This document shows, piece by piece, positions 59,891 through 64,000 of a stretch of DNA of 64,000 nt (positions are counted from its first letter, which is position 1; the number at the start of each line of letters is the position of its first letter). The notes beneath the pieces are model-generated. The model saw only the letters and a program-made list of their open reading frames with translations, ran no database searches and was not told the DNA's origin. Position numbers and translations under genes: made by a program. Source of the stretch: Laguncularia racemosa (lineage: Eukaryota > Streptophyta > Magnoliopsida > Myrtales > Combretaceae); NCBI GenBank assembly GCA_037954665.1, contig JBBMOL010000279.1, forward strand, positions 248,001 to 312,000. The letters are read 5' to 3'.

Positions 59891-59907
59891 TTCTCTGTTA
59901 ACCTCTT

Positions 59908-60764
59908 TGATATTCTTAATAGATCAAATTCAATCTCATGAAATTAATTGAAAGATCAATTGAACAAATCTCCCAAAATGGTGTGAATTCAACAAACTTT
60001 AAAACCCATAAATGTCAAATGATAATCACACAAGTAATAATGAGAATTACAATTTATAATTTGCATTTTTCGAAATGGATTACACTAAACACAATCAAAA
60101 GGATATCAAATCAAATTGAATCAAATCTTAAAAATTACGTGAATGTTACACTACAAAGATAAATTAATTCCTCACCAAATACGACTCACTAATAGGGAAT
60201 TAAGATGGATTTGATGTTGTTGATGTTACATACAACAAGAATCAAATCCCACTTGCCACACTTTACTCAAGAAATGATAAGAGCATGTAAAAAGGAGGTA
60301 GCCCTCATGGTTCAATTATGAAAAATATGGTTCAAGAAGCTTCCTCAAAAACCCTAGTTAGCAAGTATTTATACTTGATCCAATTAAGGTTGAAATGTAA
60401 AAAACATTGCATCTATGCCACTAGTGCGGCCGGTCTTAATTCAACAAATACAGCTAAATAAAATGTCCCAAAATGATTATAAAGTAACAAGTTTAAAGAT
60501 AAAATCACAAGTACAAAAATGGTCTTGAAAGAGCTGGTTCATCAAGTCAATTGTGATCACAACGGCCATTAGATGTGGGTCTAATGATGTTCCCCATTTG
60601 ATCAACAGTGTAGGTCATGTAGCATCCTACAAAGACTGGTCACTGTACCTACTATATTACCATTCAATCATTATTAGATAAAGAAAATGTATACATGTGA
60701 GTGATTTGGATCATCATCCAAATCAAATTCCCTCACATTGAGATCGCAAGGTAGATTCTCATCA
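59908..60764 (-). repeat. 3' LTR (minus strand) of nested gag-protease-only element
   Basis: 857 bp, plus-strand start TGATATTCTTAATAGATC and end TAGATTCTCATCA. The start matches the right LTR at 63867 for all visible bases apart from a few changes. Confidence 0.88.
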
Positions 60765-61400
60765 TCTCTTCGGGGCTTTGAAAGATTTGCCCTCAAATCT
60801 AGAGGATCATTTCTTGGATTGAACCTACATGCCTTTGTCACCCTATTTGTTCGACTATGAGAAGAAGCGAAAATAGTCTTGATCTACTCTTAGAAACTGT
60901 GTAGCTCTGATGGAGACATAGGTGTTAATACTATTTGAGACCCTCCCTTTTGAAACATGTAAGTGTTTTTGAATCCATCATGTAACACCTTCCTATCAAA
61001 CATCCAGGGTCTACCCAAAAGCAAATGAAAGGTGCACATGGGAATCACATCACATAGGATCTCATCATGATATCTTTTTCCTACACTCATTGGCACATTT
61101 ACCCTTTGTGTAACATGCATACTACCTCGATTGTCCAACTAATGCAAATTATAAAGACTAGGATGTGGACTAGTGCATAGTTTTAATTTGTCTACCAATG
61201 CAGAAGATATGACATTAGTGCAACTACCACTATCAATGATCAGTACACAAAAGTTACCTCTGATCCTACAAGAAGTGTGGAATATGTTCTCCCTTTGTTT
61301 GTCCCTAGCATCAGGAGATGTAGTCAGAACCCCGTGTAACACATTAATTGGTAAATATTGTTCACATGTTCCCTCCTCATGTGTCTCAGTATTTTGATCG
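60765..61400 (-). pseudogene. Protease and tail of nested element
   Basis: The minus strand has CVLIIDSGSCTNVIS (about 61225) with the D-S-G site intact, then YNLH, a stop at 61139, MDNRGSMHVTQRVNVPMSVG and HLLLGRPWMFDRKVLHDGFK (about 61030). After SPSELHSF the polyprotein tail NDPLDLRANL follows at about 60810 and ends at the LTR. The protease is the best preserved of the tRNA-Met elements in this window. Confidence 0.8.
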
Positions 61401-62641
61401 TCATAGTATTCCTATAATGCCATAGATAGGTCTATAGGCTCGACAGGTTCTTTCTCATCCTTATCTTCTTCTCTAGTACCCTCCATAACTGTCATGACTC
61501 TCTTATTAGGACACTGCGCAGCCATATGCCCAAATCCCATGCATTTAAAACATTTAATTTGGTGCAATTTCCCATTAGTTGTTCCTGGTATAGTTTTGCC
61601 TCACATAAGGTCCTATTACCTCTTAACCTTTCCCAGAAGTCATTTTCTCCCTATCTATGTTGGGGGTAGATCTATCCACTGCCTTAGCTGGTTCACCTAC
61701 TACCTTTGGTCCTCTTGACTGACCATCAACTCCCATGGGCCTGGTAGTAGCATTGGGCTTGCTACTAGTAACCCTAAATGGATTCGAATCGCCTCTGCCT
61801 TTCCACTTTCAAGGCTAGCTGTATAGCCTCATCAAGTGTATTGTATCTCTATAGCTCAACTATACATGGGATCTCATATTTCAACCTAGATATAAAGCGT
61901 GCTAGGGTTTGCTCTAGAGGTTCTACTGACCCACATATGATCATCAGGGTTTCAAATTCTTGCACATAATCATCTACTATTTTGTCTCCTTACCTCAAAG
62001 TCTGAAGACACATAAACAATTTCTGCCTATAGTGTTAAGGAATGACCCTCTTCCTCAAAACCCTCTTCATATATCTCCAAGTATAAATTTCAGTCTCTCC
62101 ATCTCTCCGCCTATTGATCACCAAATTCTTCCACTAAATTCTTCCACCATAAGGCGGCATACCCTATGAACTCAATAGCAGCCAATCGAACTCGGGTGTT
62201 ATCATCAATCTCATAGCACTAAAAAAGGCCTTCAACCTTTCCCCCCCAGTCTACATAATCATTTGCTGAACCCTTGCCATCAAAGGAAGGCATCTGCAGC
62301 TTCACATACTCTAAACCCCTAGGTAGCCTGAAATCCTTGTTTGGGTAAGGATGGACCCTAAAGTTATCATCCCTCTCCTCCCTATAGGGATGATGATCTC
62401 CCCCTATTCTCCTTCCCAAATTTCCTCCTTCTATTGCTCCCTCTAGTGCCTGAGGATTTGCCATTAGTGGTTGTGGCATTGTCATCTTGTCAATTCTTGT
62501 TGCTAGAGTAGCAATAATGGTAGTAAGATCCTGAAGTTGATCTTCCAAGGTTCTTTTACCTACAATATGATGACCTTATCCTCCATTAATCTGGCTATTG
62601 GCCTCATTGCCAATCCCTCCATTTACACTATCATTCGACAT
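61401..62641 (-). pseudogene. gag: gag of nested gag-protease-only element
   Basis: The minus-strand ATG at 62641 gives MSNDSVNGGIGNEANSQINGG. The first 330 bases after a frame break stay open at 62548-62219 (DNFRVHPYPNKDFRLPRGLE, VKLQMPSFDGKGSANDYVDW). The gag domain continues in broken frames, and the knuckle CFKCMGFGHMAAQC near 61560-61520 is intact. It is close enough to 18923-20150 to call one family. Confidence 0.82.
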
Positions 62642-63850
62642 GCTTGTGATTTTTACAATCCTACAATTTGCAGCACACTCCTTTAACAACACCAAGTCAC
62701 AATAGCACATTTAGACAATCAACACTCATACACAATTATACACCCATAGTGAAAGAAGTTAATAACATAATTAAATAGTTCATAGTACTTCAGGTATAGT
62801 TAAATAAAATGAAGCACAAATAATCACTTTCAAGTAGTTAAGTTATTAAATTCAACTAACAAGTGTTTAAATAATGAGTTTCAATTACTTTCACACTTTA
62901 ATGTTTGTTTTTGAATTCAAACTTCACTACTTCAACTTTCCTTTCTTACTACGGTTTAACACCTACAATTAATTTGAATATGTAGTACCTTATACTACAC
63001 ATAAATATACAAATTCACACCACTACACACTTCTCACATGGATGATGCAACCAACTCACCACCAACACTTCACGGTGCAAATGATCCTTCACTCAACACA
63101 CACACAACACAACTCTAACAACTTAATACACTCTTTTTGCACCGCAACTCACACACATATAACCACGGTGTAGCAAACTTCCTAATACAACACATACAAT
63201 ACACCAAGTTGCAACCCTTCACTTGCACACTCACTATACGTTGCAACACCTTCACCTTAACACATACACAACACTTCAAAGTATACACTTCTATGCTACA
63301 ACACAACTCCAATTCGCCACTCACACAACACAATTTATACCGCAACCCACAAACCAAAGGCAACAACAAAATTTAAATTTAAATTACTCCACTAAATGAA
63401 ATCTTCTCCACAAATGGTAAAAAACAATTCAAATTTAAATAACACTTATTTAATGCTACTCAATGAATTGCTTCAAACTTAAAGAAGGTGTTTGAATTCA
63501 AATATCTTCCTATCCTTCTACGTAATTTCAAATTTAGAAATGGTAAATTGTACTCCCTAATTTCAAAATCAACAACACACAATTTACTGTCACACTCTTC
63601 TTATGCTTCAAGTTTTCAAATGATCACTTTCTTCAAAGGATCATAATGATCACTCCCTTAAATCAATCACGATCAACTCAAGATGATAAGGAAATCACAA
63701 TTGCTCCACATCTACAACAATAAGCAGCAACTACAACTCCTCAACAACACACTTAAATAACTCAATCTCCACTTTACAATTTTGGATCAAGAAGTTAAGA
63801 ACCCTAAAATTCCAAAATCACAATTACAGAATCCCTTCTCACAACTTAAG
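62642..63850 (-). other. Long GT-rich leader (minus strand)
   Basis: It is rich in CA/AC on plus, so GT-rich on the sense strand, as in 17853-18922. Open frames here (for example 63115-63369) are by-products of the low complexity. Confidence 0.65.
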
Positions 63851-63863
63851 CTTTGATACCAAA
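63851..63863 (-). other. Primer binding site, initiator tRNA-Met type
   Basis: The minus strand reads TGGTATCAAAGC just inside the LTR end, one base off TGGTATCAGAGC. Confidence 0.78.
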
Positions 63864-63866
63864 AGT

Positions 63867-64000
63867 TGATATGCTTAATAGATCAAATTCAATCTCATGA
63901 AATTAATTGAAAGATCAATTAAACAAGTCTCCTAAAATGGCATGAATTCAACAAACTCCAAAACTCCTAAATATCAAATGATAATCACACAAGTAATAAT
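63867..64000 (-). repeat. 5' LTR (minus strand) of nested element, cut by window edge
   Basis: It starts TGATATGCTTAATAGATC and repeats 59908-60042 with few differences. Confidence 0.9.

Larger units (their letters stand above)
55269..59907 (+). mobile_element. Ty3/Gypsy element with gag, protease, RT and RNase H, cut by a nested element
   Basis: 5' LTR (55269-55964), tRNA-Met primer site, gag, protease, RT and RNase H are in the expected order. It is inserted in the second PMD copy; CAAGA (55264-55268) would be the left target duplication. Right after RNase H the minus-strand element at 59908 interrupts it, so integrase and 3' LTR should lie beyond the window. It is the only tRNA-Met element here that retains RT, but it has many stops. 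Confidence 0.82.
59908..64000 (-). mobile_element. Gag-protease-only Gypsy element, minus strand, runs off window
   Basis: Left LTR 59908-60764, internal 60765-63866 (3102 bp), right LTR from 63867. Same plan and gag as 16817-21807: primer site, C-poor leader (on its sense strand), gag, protease, short tail, LTR. It lacks RT, RNase H and integrase. It lies inside the pol gene of the RT-bearing element; CTCTT (59903-59907) would be one target duplication. Confidence 0.85.

Noticed and set aside
1..64000. tRNA, rRNA or small RNA genes
   Set aside because: No B-box-like GGTTCGAATCC or rRNA text noticed; only tRNA-complementary primer sites inside retrotransposons.

Overview
This is nuclear DNA of a flowering plant, most likely a eudicot. 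It is AT-rich, has no bacterial-style gene packing, has GT-AG introns with AT-rich interiors, and is dominated by plant Ty3/Gypsy LTR retrotransposons (tRNA-Asp-primed Athila-like elements and initiator-tRNA-Met-primed elements) plus MuDR-type (MULE) DNA transposons that carry a plant mobile domain (PMD/MAIN-like) gene. Most of the window is a nest of decayed transposons. The only credible intact host gene is a small two-exon secreted-protein gene on the minus strand (34202-34627). A short PPR-protein pseudogene fragment lies near 27.35-27.77 kb.

Layout. 1-6927: Athila-like element whose gag-pol stays in one frame for about 4.4 kb but is cut by stops. 6928-8506: an inverted Athila-like LTR. 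8507-10554: minus-strand tRNA-Met Gypsy fragment with gag joined to RNase H. 11899-12906: solo LTR with perfect 5-bp target duplication GTTTT. 14.5-16.2 and 23.6-26.7 kb: opposite-strand copies of an LTR-like repeat, the second with a 1.1-kb tandem duplication. 16817-21807: LTR element with gag and protease only. 27-36 kb: lower-copy DNA with the PPR fragment, a tandem duplication, a MITE-like segment and the secreted-protein gene. 35.4-36.5 kb: AT-rich ~140-bp tandem array. 36.5-52.7 kb: a MULE with PMD (plus strand) and mudrA transposase (minus strand) in tail-to-tail order, split by two LTR elements: a young gag-protease-only Athila-like element (37510-44396, TSD CTATC) in a PMD intron, and a minus-strand pol-deleted Gypsy element (46120-50329) in the mudrA 3' part. 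53137-54407: minus LTR fragment. 54408-55268: second PMD fragment. 55269-59907: Gypsy element still holding gag, protease, RT and RNase H, inserted in that PMD copy. 59908-64000: minus-strand gag-protease-only element inserted after its RNase H and running off the window.

Two patterns stand out. First, four or five elements from at least three lineages have lost RT and integrase but keep LTRs, primer site, gag and (mostly) protease, so they look like non-autonomous derivatives moved in trans. Every LTR family here ends TGAT...ATCA. Second, stop codons in the two Athila-like copies, compared with each other, are all CAA/CAG to TAA/TAG changes, as expected from decay of methylated cytosines. 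Boundaries, target duplications and breakpoints were read by eye; family names rest on recognised motifs, not on a database search.
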